Shown here piece after piece: positions 13,512 through 26,900 of a stretch of DNA of 64,000 nt. Positions within the stretch are counted from its first letter, which is position 1. Each line of letters starts with the position of its first letter. The stretch is from Rhynochetos jubatus (Eukaryota > Chordata > Aves > Eurypygiformes > Rhynochetidae): contig CM050662.1 in NCBI GenBank assembly GCA_027574665.1, positions 3,068,501 to 3,132,500 on the forward strand. The letters are read 5' to 3'. Both the position numbers and the translations under genes were made by a program. Below the pieces are notes generated by a model. It had not been told where the DNA came from. It ran no database searches and saw nothing but the letters and a program-made list of their open reading frames with translations.

Positions 13512-16500
13512 CTGGAAGGGAGGGAGTGGATTAGGACCCAGACTGCCTGGCAACACCTTCCACCCTAGGGAGGAGGGGGTGGGGATGGCTCCGACAGGAT
13601 TTTTGGGCATGTCTAAAGCCTTTCACTGCCACAGCTGTTGGATTATTTGCTGCAGACGGAGGCCTCTCTGGCTCCTCTGCTGATCTCCCCCAGGGGTCTT
13701 GTCCCTCTCTGCTTGGCTCAGTTGTCTCCTTGCTCCTCTCCAATGAGCATCCCAGGATGCTAATGCCACCCTGTCCTCTAATCTCCCTCTCATGATGGTG
13801 CTCAGGCCACTAAGGAGATTAGCCTGGCCTCAGCTGCTTGCCCTCCCTAATAACAGGGATGTTACCCTTCGGGGAGCCATGTGCAGGGGTGACACATGCG
13901 TTGCTATCACCCCAGTGGCAGTGCAGCTCCGGTGCCCTCTCCTATCCAGCCACAGACCCAGAGGTGGTGCCCGAGCCGCAGCACAGAGCGAGATGTGTTG
14001 GGAACCAGCATTGGTACGACATTCTCCTCTCCCCCCAAGCTGGGAACGTGGGATAACTGCACCCACCATTCCCTGCTGTCCCCTGTTTGTGTGGGGATCT
14101 GCCAAGCTTGAAGAAGAGAGGGTCAGGATACCCAGGCAGAGAACGGACCCTGGCATCACACCACCCCTTCCCAGGGCACAGGCTTGTGCTCCAACAGCAC
14201 AGAGGCAGGTTTTAAAATGCCACTAAACACCCATTCCCAAATAAACCAGTACATTCCTTATGTCTCTGCAAAGCTGGGCAGAGGCAGCAAGCTCCAGCCC
14301 CAAATTACTCACCCCATGCCTGAAAGGGGGGCATCCGGGGGCTGCCCTGCACATCCTCCTCCGGCACAGCCCGGCACCCAGGCGGTTAATGCCGAGTGCC
14401 GGGCTCTTCGAAGATCTCTGTTTCCCTGACAACAGCTCCCGATGAATCCCAGAGCTATAAAATCCCATTAAACGTCTGCGGGAGCCGGCCCTGCCTGTGT
14501 TGCCTGCACTGCCACCTGCCGGCACCCCTCGGCCAGGCAGAGCCGGCAGCACCCCAGAAACACGGCTACGGGGAGCACGGAGCACCAACATGCTGGGAGG
14601 GGAAGCCCAGAGAATGAAACCTGGCTACCAGATCCGGCTTTTGGGCTAGTGAAGGAAGCCTGTGAGGTATGAGGTGTGGGTATACACCCCGCAAGTCACT
14701 AGAGCCTTGGGGGGTTCCTAAGAGGACCATAACATCCATTACTGTGACTTTGTCTAAACACCCTCTATACTTCACCTAAGTTGAGGTGGTCAGGCTTTTC
14801 CCTCTCTGTGCTTCCACCACTGCTGCAACAGGAAAAGGCATCAGGAGAAGGCAAGCAGGGAGGTGCCACACATTTAAGGCGATGCTCCTGATGGCAGAGC
14901 TCAACTAGTAAGAAAATCAGTGCTGAGTTTAGTCTGGTGTCACACAGAGGGCTCTCTGGGTACCAGGCAAACAGGGCTCTGGCATTCAGGAGATCCTAAG
15001 GAGTTACTGCTCCCCATGGGGGAAGTGATCCCAGGGAGAATGGGCCCCATCCCTCGAGGGGAAGCTGAAACGACAGCCACAAGGACAATCCATTCCCATG
15101 CGCCTGTTGCTGGGGCTCAGTGACCGTAGATGCCAGAACCTGGACACTGTATGTCCAGGCTTATTATTCAATACATAGTAACACACAAGCTATACATAAC
15201 GATATGTAAGTCTTATTATACAACCAGGCTCCTGCAGGATTGCTCAGTCACAGGTACGAGTTGGATCTTCCCACGAGCTGTACCCTACGTTGCTCCCCTG
15301 TACTCCTGGCTTCAGAGATGCAGAAGCTGCAGCTTTTCCTTCCATTTGCAAGTGCTGCCGAGTCACTTGTATCCTGGGAAAAAGCCTCTTCTCCACTTGG
15401 GGAAGGATAGAGCAGGAAGCAAACAGTGCTTTCTTCATCCCCCCTCCCATCATCTAACCCCACTGCTGGGTAAGGGAGGGAAAACAGTCACAGGGACTTG
15501 CAGCAGCAGGAGACCTGGAAACTCTGGCATCTGTGGGAGTCAGGGGAATCCAAAGGGGCCACAGATGAAAGATGACACAGAAAGAAAATGCTCTTTTTGA
15601 GCTACAATTGCTGGCACAGCTGCTGGCCAGACCTCCTTCCGAAAACCGAAACATGCCAGCGGGGGGATGGAAATCATTAACTTGTTCGTTTATGTGATTT
15701 AACAATTTCCATCTCTCCCTGCTCCTTGGATAAGCTCAGCTTTCTTAAAGATTTCCAGTGCCTTGATGCTGGGGCTCCCCCAGAGCAGCAGGCAGGGGTT
15801 GAGAGAATCACTAATGAACATGGGACTCCCTCTCCCCTCCTCCTCCAATGCTTTTAAAGGCAGAAGCCATGGGTACACAGATTTTCTGCAGGAGCAGAGG
15901 TCCAGGAAAGAAGCCAAACAGCACCCAGGAGACACGCAGAGCAGTTTGATGGTCCCATCAAAGCAGAGAGGCTCAGAAAGCCCATGGGCTGAGAAGGGAA
16001 TAGGAAAAAAGCCCAAAGTTTTGCAGTCGAAACAGTTGGCTGAAAACTGGAGGGTGATCTAGGAACGATGAGGCAGGGTGGGGACCTCTGTCAAGACAAG
16101 CCGGGACACAGCCCTGCGAGGCACTGAACATGCATTTAGAGGGCTGGCTAGTTTTGCTGTGGGAAGCTAAGCCCTTGAGGTTCCTGGGCTCAGCGACAGT
16201 GACAGCGTGGGCCTGCAGCCTCATCTGTGCGTCTCTGGATCAGAACCACCTCATCAGAGGCAGCAAAGCAGTGGTGAGGGCGGGAGGTATGTGAGAACTT
16301 GCAAAGCGTCTCATTGAGGGAGTTCAAGCTGCCAGGAGGAGGGGATGCGCTTCAGGAAACCCAAAGAAGCAGGAAATCAAGGGAGAGGGACAGTAATTGA
16401 GTCCATATGTTGGAAGCTAAGAATGCATCTGGTAGCAGGGAGCAGACTAAGGGAGAAAGCCCACGCTGTGGGGACAGCACAGGGCACTCGCGGGGTGCCA

Positions 16501-17320
16501 TTAACCCCCCGGGCCAAGCAGAAGGTCAAATTCAGACTAACTGCAACTGCTGGGACAGGTCACTTGTGTGGACTTCCAGGTCTACACCTATAGCTTCCAA
16601 CCTTAAAGTCATGAACATCCCAATATAACTGTTAATGTTGCAAAAAGGGGAAGGAAATGGCTGTTTTATTACAAAGACACAGGGTTAGATCTACACCCAT
16701 GCTGCTGAGCATCTACGGAGCCAGGAAGGATGGTGGACAACAGTAACATCAGAACAGGGTTTTGCCATTTATCAGGCAGTGCCAGGGGAGATGCCAGGTC
16801 CACTCTGCTCCCGGAAAGCAGCATAAGATTGCAGGATTCACTCACTAGGAGGCAGGGGTACAGAGGGGTGGTGAACGAGGAACGTGAGTCTGCACCATCA
16901 TCACAAGGCTGTCCTGCAGTGCTGCGCCTGGTTTAGGTACGCTCAGGTTTAGAAAACAGTGCTGGGAAAGCTCATAAGAGTGTATATGGCCTCTTCCCCT
17001 CCCCCCTTTCAAAACACATTCACAAAGAAATCTGAAACGTATGTGGTTGGAATAGCGGAGCCTAATGCCAGACTCCAGTGCTTAACGGAGTGTAACAGTT
17101 TGGGAAGGGGAGAGGAGCGCTTACGCTAATACCTACCGGGCTCCCAAGAAAACACGGGAGGGGATGGACCCGCAGGACTGCAGCATTGCGTGGCCGTACT
17201 GGCTTTTGGTGTGTCATGCAAGTTGCTGTACTTTATATAGGCAAAAAGCTTCTCCAGAGGGCCCTTGGGTTTGTCCAAGTTCTCTGCACCTCAGTAGGTT
17301 TTCCACATCACCCATGCACC
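13512..17320. other. non-coding interval
   Basis: No recognisable exon on either strand. Several minus-strand frames of 80-105 codons between 15.7 and 16.2 kb show no domain, no repeat and no convincing splice flanks, and are treated as chance. Confidence 0.4.
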
Positions 17321-17508
17321 AGGTGAGGCACTGGGACAGGTTGCCCAGAGAAGCTGTGGATGCCCCATCCCTGGCTGTCTTCAAGGTCAGGCTGGATGAG
17401 GCTTGGAGCAACCTGGTCTAGTGGAGGGTGTCCCTGCCCATGGCAGGGGGTTGGAACTGGATGATCTTTAAGGTCCCTTCCAACCCAAACCATCCTGTGA
17501 TTCTATGA
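17321..17508 (+). mobile_element. CR1 LINE, 3' fragment
   Basis: The sequence carries the CR1 tail: GAAGCTGTGGATGCCCCATC, then CTGGATGAGGCTTGGAGC, GGTCCCTTCCAACCC and the terminal TGATTCTATGA. It is 5'-truncated to under 200 bp, as is typical for avian CR1, and lies between DIAPH1 remnant exons in antisense orientation to that gene. Confidence 0.93.
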
Positions 17509-18031
17509 AGATGGGTTTACCATGACTTGTCCAACACCTATGTTTAAAGCCCTGCAGGTGAACCTGCAAACTGCTGCTCTCAGCACTTATCCTCTCAATA
17601 AAGATGACAGTAAAATCACTCACATTATTCCCAGTCCCTGGGAACCCAGCTCCACAGCATTTCTCTCTTCACCTGTAGCTCCTCCGCACATGTTGTCAGC
17701 TGGGCTTTGCAGCCCGTCCAAAACTTCTGTTGTCCCAAACACCCACTCATACCTGCATTTGTGTCCACCAGCTGTTCTCCCTGCTGCTGTCACTCCTGTC
17801 ATTTCTTCTCTGCCTCCTCCTTCACTGCTTTGCACAGCGTATCATCTTTTGGAATCCCCTTGACAGCTTGCTGCAGAACAGGAAAACCAGCTGCTTGGGG
17901 CTGCAGAATGGAGGGGTGGGGAAAAAAATCCATGGAAGCAATCAGCGTCCCTCTTTGGAAGAGGGAGAGTAAGAAGCATGGCAGATCTGGGCAATGAAGG
18001 AAACAGGAGGAGGAAAGGACATGTTGCTCAC

Positions 18032-18232
18032 CAGAAGCGCGTTCCTGAAGTGACTCAGTTCTATGAAGAAGTCATCAGCAGTCATTGTCTGGGGGACAAG
18101 CAGAAAGAACTGGCCCAGTGCCACACAGAGGTCCTTCACACTTGACTACATCACTTGCAACTTGACATACTGTGCCTTGGTTGGCATCCTTAAAGCTGTG
18201 AAACCCGTAAGTCAAGGACCCTAAACCAATTC
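18032..18232 (-). pseudogene. DIAPH1: DIAPH1 remnant: last FH2 exon with in-frame stop
   Basis: From about 18170 downward the frame reads AQYVKLQVM, TAG, SSVKDLCVALGQFF, then DDFFIELSHFRNALL and a GTGAGC donor. This matches the end of human FH2 (EQYNKL, ETLYKELGEYFLF, EEFFMDLHNFRNMFL) without gaps over about 45 codons. The TAG at 18146-18148 replaces a codon (His in human). Just upstream HSFKDANQ lies in another frame, implying a roughly 4-base insertion relative to human SFVKDAQEQY. The acceptor CCACCTAG is retained but the first codons after it are degenerate. Both lesions fall inside the domain that caps and elongates actin filaments. Confidence 0.8.
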
Positions 18233-18697
18233 CTAGGTGGAAAACAGAGCGAGCAACAGACCAGAGAATTCTGCAACATTCACCTCTGGTTCTTCTCCCC
18301 TCCAAGATTTCAGTAGTAGCACAGATGCCACCAGCACCAGACCGTGATGCTGAGTCCCTGCAGCACTGCAAGATCCCCCTCCAGCTTAGAGGAACACTTC
18401 ATGGTCCACACTATGACAGAAATGCCTTTTCCCACATGACAGACCCTTCTGCTCCTCCTCTCTCTCCAAACTTTGCCAAGAACCCTGAACCCCTTATGCC
18501 ATAGCTCACATCCACTTTGAAACATTTTTCTTCTTAAAAGCAAAAGATTTTTCCACAAATTTATTTGCCATTTTATTCCACAAATTTGTCATTCTTGTCT
18601 GTGTCAGCTGAAAAGTTCAGAATATTACACTACACATCCAAAATCTGTCTTTTTGTTGTGCTTAAGCGTTTCTTCAAATGCTCAACAGACACTGGAC

Positions 18698-18717
18698 GGG
18701 GGGGGGGGGGGGGGGGG
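18698..18717 (+). repeat. poly-G run (20 G)
   Basis: An uninterrupted run of 20 G is followed by a G-rich stretch. It is a plausible quadruplex former and a likely site of length error in the assembly. Confidence 0.95.
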
Positions 18718-18967
18718 CGGGCAGGGGGAAGAGATAGAAGGACATTCCTAAAATACTTGCTTTAAGAGCACAGTTTCTATCCTGCAACTGTCATCAGGAC
18801 TCCAGATATACTCCTTAAAATCCCTTTGACCTGCTAGAAGTGTGGCTCATCCCCAGTTTAGATCCAGGCAAATCACGGTCCCCCCACCCTCTTCCTCTTT
18901 GATAAACGAACTGCTTCAGGCAACACCTCAGTGCTCCCTCAGCAGCAGATATCCCAGGAAATACAAA

Positions 18968-19500
18968 AATCACAGAAACATTAGGTTGGAAAAGACGTTT
19001 AAGATCATCAAATCCAACTGTTAACCCAGCACTGCCAACTCCACCACTAAACCACGCCCCCAAGTGCCTCATTCACACATCTTCTAAATCCTGAAAGGAT
19101 GGACACACAACCCCCTCCCTGGCAGTCCGTTCCAGTGAAGAAATTGTTCCTAATATCCAATCTAAACCTCCCCTAGCACAACTTGAGGTTGTTTGCTCTT
19201 GTCCCATCACTTGTCACCTGGGAGAAGAGACCAACCTCCACGTCTCTTCACCCTCCTTTCACGCAGTTGGAGAGAGTGGTAAGGTCTCCCCTCAGCCTCC
19301 TCTTCTCCAGGCTGAACCCCCCCAGCTCCCTCAGCTGGTCCTCACAGGACCAGCTCCAGACCCTTCCCCAGCTCCGTTCCCTTCTCTGGACACACTCCAG
19401 CCCCTCAGTGTCTGTCCTGTAGTGAGGGGCCCAAAACTGACCCCAAGATTCAAGGTGCAGCCTCCCCAGTGCCCAGTACAGGGGGACAATCACTTCCATA
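18968..19500 (-). mobile_element. CR1 LINE, about 530-bp fragment
   Basis: Read on the minus strand it ends with the CR1 3' motif (TTTTCCAACCTAATGTTTCT, then GTGATT). Upstream it contains the GAGAGGAGGCTGAGGGGAGA type of motif found in the CR1 tail region. It is more diverged than the copy at 17.3 kb, so probably an older subfamily, and is in sense orientation relative to DIAPH1. Confidence 0.9.
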
Positions 19501-22500
19501 GAAGTGACTTCCATACAATCTGTTCTGCTCCTGGTTAGGCTGTGTGCTCAGACCAAGGGCAAAGCTCACTCATATATATGCTCATGGGCTCACAGGCAGA
19601 TGAGAGCTCTGCAGCATAAATGCAAACCAAGTCAGCGCCAAGGCTCTCCTCCCTCTTTTTTTCTGCAGTATTTTGGTATGGGACACACACACAACAGGAA
19701 TGGTCTGTACAGTTCAACAACCTCCCGTATCCAAAATGAGATAAAAGGCAACTTCCTGTTGCTTAAAGCTGTTTAAAACTGACAGCCCCAGAGAAGGGCA
19801 TGAAGACACTGTGAAGTGACCTGTCTGATGCTGTTGCTGTGCAGCAGGGTTGGCTCAGCAGCCTGGGACAAGGGATGGGACAGAATTATACTGCAGATGT
19901 TACTGCATGTTAGAACGAGGTTTATTAGCTGAATATAAATATTAGACCAGGTAAAACAAAAAGTAGACCACTGGGAGTGCATGGGGGGCAGCCGTCAGGT
20001 GCTTTCAGAGCTTTCATCCTCATTCTGAGGGACGGATACATCTGCAGTCTGCATCCTGCTGCTGCCTCCTGCTTTCCTTCCTCCCTGGATACTGACTCAG
20101 CACCACCAGCCTTTTATCACAGGATAAAAACAATAGGTATCCTTCCTTCCAGGCATCACATCCGCTTGTTTCATCGGTGTTTCTTTCCTTTGCTATCCTG
20201 CACACAGTCATAGCTCTAACAGGAAAAATGCTTCCACTATAACACCACAAATAAGGCATCTTTGGGATGCAGCCTCAGACACAGCAATGGGCCCAAACTG
20301 TCTTTGCTCAGAGCAGCTGAGATCCAAACCTCTATCCCCAAGGCACAGCAAACATCTCACCTTCACTGGGATCACTTCTGATGCCAGGGCTTTGTGTCTT
20401 GGAGCTGGCCATGAGAAAATTTGCTCAGGAAAACAGGACCATGCAGAAGGCGTTTACAGCCCAGCCAGCTGGTATTTCCAGGTGGCCGGGAAATAAACCC
20501 AGAGGGTACCAACCCTGAGCTGTCCGCAGAAAAGCGCTCATCTTGCAGAGAGCTCATCTCTCTAGGTCTGTACAGACTAGAGTCCCCAAGCTATCCCACA
20601 GCAATCCCCTCCCAGGGACCCACACCTTCAGTCCTGCTTTTAGGTGAAGAGACTGAGCCCACAGACCCTATCAAGCTCAGGCCCACTCTACCAAGCAAAA
20701 ATAGGTAAATTAAGCCTTACTGCCAGAGGCAGCTGGTAAGTGGTTAGGTGCAGGATGCATGCAGGCACCAGGACTGGCAGGCAGCAATCTTTTTCTTTGC
20801 CATCATCACCTCCTGCTCGTAAGACCAAACGTGGAAAGCATTAAAGCGATGCTTACAGTCCCACCGACTTCAGACCTATCAGGCACTTGTTTCCTGCTGA
20901 CCTGAGCCAGGGTCCAACACAGCAACAAGCACAGAAATCAGCAGAAGGATAGGGCAGAAAGATGTGTTTGAACAGAGATGAAGAGGTACTTCCTGAGGCA
21001 AGCATCGACTGACCGTGTCCGAAGGGACTGTCCCTGAGCATGTCCATGCCACAGGGTTCTGCAGCAGCACAGACAGGTCACAAGGCAAAACATTCTGCTT
21101 TTTGGACTCCCACATGACCAAATACAGTTACTGAAAACAACTGCTCGTTACTTGTGCTGCTTCCCAACTTGTTACAGCAACCAGAATGATTCTCTGAACA
21201 GGCAGGTTGTGCCTATTGTGCATTCAGATCCCATCCTCTGGCAAGCTTTCGGGAAGGGGAATCACAGAACCAAAGAATACCTTGGGTCGAAAGGGACCTT
21301 AAAGACCATTTAGTTCCAACCCCCCTGCCATGGGCAAGGACACCCCCCACTAGACCAGCTTGCTCCAAGCCTCATCCAGCCTGGCCTTGAACACTTCCAG
21401 GGATGGGGCATCCACAGCTTCCCTGAGCAACCTGTCCCAGTGCCTCCCCACCCTCTCCGGGAGGGATTTCTTCCTGATATCCAGTCTAAATCTACACACT
21501 TTAGAAGACCTCAAACCAAGTGCATGCGATCATGCCAGGAATGGGCTTATAAGGTTATCCAGGGGTAAGGAGAAGGAAGGAGGTTCAGGCTGCAGACGCT
21601 AGACAGGTTACACACAGCTGGGTACAGTGAGGAGATGCTTCCAGAAAGACCATCAACAAGGGCTGAGTCATGGCAGAATCATCAACCTGCCTGGAGAGAG
21701 TCCTTTTAAACCCCAAGTGCACCTTAACTGTAAGAATCCTACTCTGAACAATAAAAGTGAAAAATTACAGGAGCAGGCATTTCTGAGGTATTTAATCCTT
21801 CCTGTACATCTCAAATTTCATAAAAGTTCCAGCATTAGGAACAAGATTGGGTTTATTTTCCACTCCCCTGTTTCTGACAAGCGGCAGCGCCGTCATCTGT
21901 GGTCACGGTCTTAACTCCTAGAGAACCCACCCTCCTCAGTGAAGGATTCATCGGACACGGGCTTCTGTTTTTCCCATCCCCACCATGCTGTGGGATGATG
22001 GGCCAGAACACAGCAAGGCTAAACAAGACTGTGAAACTAACAGTTCTGCTAAAGGAGGCTTTTTAGATCTGACGATCTGAAGACTTCTTGCACTAAGGAA
22101 AGGGAAAAAAAATTCATGATGGGAGTTTCCTACTGGCATTGTATGGCCAAATTTCTATTTTTTTTGAATTAAACGTGGCAGGAGAAAATGACTTATTCTG
22201 TTAAGTTTTACCAGATGCTTTTGCATTTCAAACATCAGATTTCTCCTACGTGGACAACACAGCGTTCTATGTCTTAGACAAATAGGACATCTGAGACCCT
22301 CTCAAGATTTTGGGAAGACAAATAAGGAGTTCTTAACTAATTTTTTCCCTGCCTTTAAAAAAAGCAGGTTGGGCGTGTGAAGCCAAACACACGCATCATG
22401 AAAGATTGTACACAGGGAAGGAGGACAGGGAGCACAGATTTTCTAGAACGCATATAGGGACAGATATTGTTTGGACCTTAAAAATACATCAAGTCCAAAA

Positions 22501-23423
22501 TTTACCCATCTAGATTCTCCCCACATCAAAGTGAGATGATAAAGCTGCCTTTTCCACAGGAAGCGAGTCAGTCTATTTAGAAACTTTGGTAATAAAGCTG
22601 GTTCTGGTTAAGCAGCCCAAAGAGAATTACTGCTGCCCAAACAGGTTACAGACACAGGTAGCCCTTTTTTTTTTTTTGACAAATTAAACCCAGAATTTAA
22701 ATTCATCACTGTTTGTCATAAGGATGCTAAAACGCATTTATCAGGACGCAGGATGAGGAAGAAAAGGAGCCTTCAGAAATAAGGTCCTACCCTGAAAAAC
22801 AGGGTGTGTAGCAGACAGAAGAGACTTTACAGTGTTACTTTCCTTGGGAGCAAGCAAGGGCTTAAAAAACCGAGACACAAGACTCACCTTGAGCCCACAC
22901 AGCGCCTGTAACCTGTGCAACTCTTAAATCACCCCCTTATCTGCCCCCTAAATCAGCCCCGCAGCCCAGCCCATTGTGCTGTGTGTTGTAGTGGAAATAA
23001 TTAGAATAGAACAGTTAATTACCACTGATGGGAGAGCTGATTTTCCTTTTCCTGCCCTGCTTTGTGCTGTGAGCTGTAACCTCCTACCAGCGCCCTCAGT
23101 AAATGACAATAGGAGACAAGAGTCATTAAAGCAACCGCTAAACATCACCCAAGGATGGGCAGCAGGAAGCTTAATGGGCAATTAGCGCTGCAATATCATC
23201 AAACCCTGCTCCAATTAACACACTCAGCCTAAGGAGTGACAATGAGCAAGACCTGGAGTCCAGAGTTCCTGGAGGAAAAGTATTTGGTGGACTCTGCTGC
23301 ACTGGAGAAAGTGTTTATTCAGGGAGACCCCTGCTGTCTCTCATCCCAGGAGGTCACTGGGGAGAGTTTTCACTTTCCCTTTCTCCCTTCTTCCTTTCTC
23401 CCCTGACCCACCTAAAAAGAAAC
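19501..23423. other. non-coding interval of the DIAPH1 remnant
   Basis: Apart from a CR1 fragment at 21.26-21.50 kb I see no exon. The FH2 core exons expected here, including the knob and post-helical region, are not recognisable on the minus strand. Confidence 0.4.
21259..21500 (-). mobile_element. CR1 LINE, 3' fragment
   Basis: On the plus strand it starts AATCACAGAACCAAAGAATA and runs through GGGACCTTAAAGACCATTTA, CCTGCCATGGGCAAGGACAC and GGGATGGGGCATCCACAGCT. That is the complement of a CR1 tail, so the element is inserted in minus orientation. Confidence 0.93.
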
Positions 23424-23470
23424 TTTTTCTGCTGCAGTTGATGTTTACCAGTAGCACCAGATCCTGAGAA
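23424..23470 (-). pseudogene. DIAPH1: DIAPH1 remnant: FH2 core fragment
   Basis: After an acceptor-like CTTCTCAG the frame reads DLVLLVNINCSRK. It resembles the human FH2 core segment EITLLVGNYMNAGSRN with a lost glycine and further deletions. The match is short and imperfect. Support comes mainly from its correct position just downstream of the two other FH2 remnants. Confidence 0.4.
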
Positions 23471-23640
23471 GAAAACTGTGTGCACATCAGCCTGTCTCTC
23501 CCTCTTCTGTGCAACACTTGGCAGAGAAAACACAGTGGGAGGGCATCACACAAGGGACAAAACAGTGAAAACGCCATTTTTCTGTTAGGGGAAGGTGCTG
23601 GTGCAATCTTTATTTGCCTGACTAGAGGAAAAATCAATTC

Positions 23641-23721
23641 CTAGAACCCCAAATTGCTCATACTCTGCCAGACCTGCATTTTTCTGAGCTTCACCAGCCA
23701 TGGCAGCAGCTCGAGCAAGTT
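23641..23721 (-). pseudogene. DIAPH1: DIAPH1 remnant: FH2 exon with frameshift and lost acceptor
   Basis: One frame reads NLLELLPWLVKLRKMQ (human NLIKQMPEPEQLKML). A second frame continues GLAEYEQFGVLG (human LAESEQFGVVMG). Joining them needs a frameshift and loss of about eight codons. The position that should be the 3' splice site reads CAC instead of CAG. The homology is clear in both halves and the order is right, so this is a broken exon rather than chance. Confidence 0.7.
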
Positions 23722-23847
23722 GTGCAAGAGAATGAACAAAACGGTGGGACATGCCTGTCTGGACCAGCACTCGGGCAAAGCCCAAGAGACGCAGGGTACA
23801 AATGTGCCTCTCCCATCCTTACACCAAAGGCAGTCACAGAAGCTCAC

Positions 23848-23942
23848 CCACACCACGCTCATGCTCAGCACAGCCCTGTCCAGCTCCAGGACTGCATCCT
23901 TGATCTTTTCACAAGGCAAGTGGAGAAACCCCAGGAAAGCAT
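23848..23942 (-). pseudogene. DIAPH1: DIAPH1 remnant: FH2 lasso/linker exon, frame intact
   Basis: Acceptor TCTGGCAG, then 95 bases open throughout, reading AFLGFLHLPCEKIKDAVLEL and DRAVLSMSVVW, then a GTGAGC donor. It aligns without gaps to human [20 protein letters not shown] and NEAVLTESMIQ, with the donor at the same codon. This is one of the best preserved FH2 pieces, with roughly 40% identity. Confidence 0.75.
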
Positions 23943-26900
23943 CTGCCAGAGCCCAGGAAGAAGCAGGGGTCAAGCTTTAGGAACAGCCCCCTGATGAGCA
24001 CCAAAGACACGCGGCTTCTGATTTGATCCTACTGGCAGCAGATTGCCCAAATTCAGTCAGTGCAGCTCCTTCCCCTTTTCATCTTTGGAGTTTCTTTCTT
24101 CTTTCATCCTCCTGATCTTTCTTTTCTGAGTACAGCAAACCTGGGTAAGCCATCAGCTGTCGAAGGAGTTATCCCTTGGGTAGCCACACAGCTTTTCTTC
24201 ACAAAACAGCTGACCAGAACGGCCCTCTCCTAATAAGTACGAAAGCTCTGGCTGCTCCATGCAACAAATGACTTTACAAAGGGGTAAGGAAAGATCACAG
24301 TGATGCTCTCCCTGGTGTTCGCAGACACAGGCGACTCTCCCACAAAGAGCAAAATAACCTCGCTACAGACATCTATTGCCTTAAATTTATGCAGAGCCTT
24401 CAGTCCTGACAACATCCACCTGCACAGCAAAGCCCGGGGGAAGACACTGAACACCAAAGGATTTGTAGAGTGGCATGAGGGGGAAGGGTTTTGTGAGATG
24501 TGTTTGCAGGTTTGGTGCTGGAAGCGTGACTGAAAGATGCCAGACATCATCACAGCTCCCAGACTTTCTTGCCCTCTGTTAACAGCTCCCTCTTCTGCCT
24601 TGCACTGGAGTCAGGCTGTCAGGCACCCCCTTCTCCAGGAGCATGAGCAGTCCCACCAACATTCCTGGGACTCACATGGAGAAGTGGAAAGGGTTTGCAC
24701 CCTGTTCCGTGACGCCAACTGCCTCTGCCAGCTCCCCACAACGAGCGGGATGACTGAGCCATCCCACTGCCTAAAAACTCATTGCTTCCCCATGGGCTGG
24801 AACAAGCAGGGCAGACTGCACCCATCCCTGGGTGACGACGAAAGCCAAGACACCCCTTTCTGCTGTACCCCAAGCATGGGGAGGGGAAAAAGCAGCACAG
24901 AAACCCTGACCAGCTCTGCTGGGTGCTCACCCTTCGATACCCTGGGCAAGGGGGCTGCAGGAGCCAGAAGCACCTCCAGCACTGTCCCCCACCAGTCCCT
25001 GAAGCAGGATGCTGCCCAGTAACAAGGCAGGGGAGGACGAGCATCCCCCCATCATTGCTGACCTATGGCTGTGTCGCTCCTCCGTGCCTCCTCCTGCTGA
25101 CGCCCGGGGCCAGAGAGCAGACAGCACGGCTGCTGCAGGCACAGAATCCCTGACCTATTTTCGTACATGCAGGCATGCACAAGATCACAAACAAAGGGAG
25201 CTTTGGCTTAGGATATTTAAAGGAAAAGATACCCATCTAACTCTTCTCAGAAACCACAGTGGCTTTTATGACGTTTATTATCTTCCTGAGAAGCATCCTT
25301 GTGCGTGGCTGTGGGAAGGGAAAGAAAACAAGCACAGAGCAGTTGGGTGAAAGGAAAACAAAAAGTTCCATTAGGCTGCAAAATCATATTTCTAGGAAAG
25401 CAACAAAAGACCATGTAAAAACTTGAGAATAAACAGGGCCTAGGACTTGATAAACACAAGAGCGACCAAGACTCACCTACATGGAAGGAACAAATGTTTA
25501 TAAAGTGAGCAAGTCCTGCAGGAATGTCCCCCACCTCCCTGTCCCTGACAGATGACTTGCTTGTGCAGACTCATCTAACCAGGCAATAAACAAGTCAGCT
25601 TTCCCAGGGATTTTTATTCAAGATTGCTGAAGGACTTGGATGAAACAGCAAAATATTTAATCCGCACCTCAGGCAGGTTTTGGAGCTGGCAGCTTCAGCA
25701 GGTTTCAAGTTAGCTGAATGCTTTTATGCCAGCTACTATCTCTGTGCACCTACCTGTAAGGGTGAGGACCTAGCAATGTGGTTCCAATACCTGAGAACAA
25801 CAACCACAATAGAAACTCTTTAAACCGCAAACCTTAGTCTGAAAAATACCCCAGGAGGTTCATAAAACCATCTCCTGCCAACCAGCTCTTGTGGAAGGGA
25901 GAGATGTGCTGTGCTCATGGCAGAGCAAGACCCTGCAAAGAGGCAGCAACCAGGAGCAGACCATGGTTGCACGAGTCCATCTCTGAGCCTGGAGCACCCT
26001 TGTTTAGTTGCTTCAGTGAAGTTCACTGTTGAACAAGCCTCCAGCAGTTTGGTTTGCCGGCTTCCTTCATATCCTGGATTGGGAAATGCCTGCTTGCCCC
26101 TATGAGCTCCACTGCACAACACAAAGGATGCAGTGATGAAAAACACAAAAATGGTTACTACAAATAGAGACGCTGACAATAGTTACTCAATATCAGATGC
26201 TGGCAGCTCTCCTGGGGCTCTCCATGCAGCTGGGAAAGGTGCTACTGCTGGGGTTTGTTGGTAACAAAACTAGGGCAACAACCCACCCCCACAGACGTGC
26301 ACAGGCAGGAAGGAAAAAAAGAGCAAGAATAGATCACAGTGTCCCAAACAATGAGAACAGGAAAAGTCCCTCTTGCCTGGTGAGCCGGACAAGAGCAGCA
26401 AAACCTTAGCTCCATCCTGCTGCCAGGCAGCCTGTGGGATCCGCTCAGCCTCCTAGGGAGATGTGGGCTAAAACAAGCAATATTGCAGCTAGAGCATCCC
26501 CTGACAGCAAGGCAGAGAGGGAGGGTGGGCACCAGTCAGCCTTGGGGGCTGGCAGGGGGGACTCCAAGTAGTATTTAATCTGAAACACCATCTTTTTCTG
26601 CAGAATCACCCCCTCCTCAATTCTGGCATCCCCTCCAGAGAGCCCTTTCCTGTGCATCCCCTTGGATACAAGCCAGGGCTCACTTTATCCCCCCACCCCA
26701 TCACTGAGAAAGCTGCTGCCAAGCTTTGCCTTGGCACATCCTGCTCCCCCTCCCATCCTCCCCCCCCCCTTTTTTTATTTTCTGCGTCAGAAACATAAAA
26801 TGGAGACTGCAGGGAAGGCAAACCCTTTCCCTAAGATGGCTGAGGGAGAAGGAGGATTTGCACAGTGGTGCATGAGCACCCTCTGCTGCTGGACATGCCG

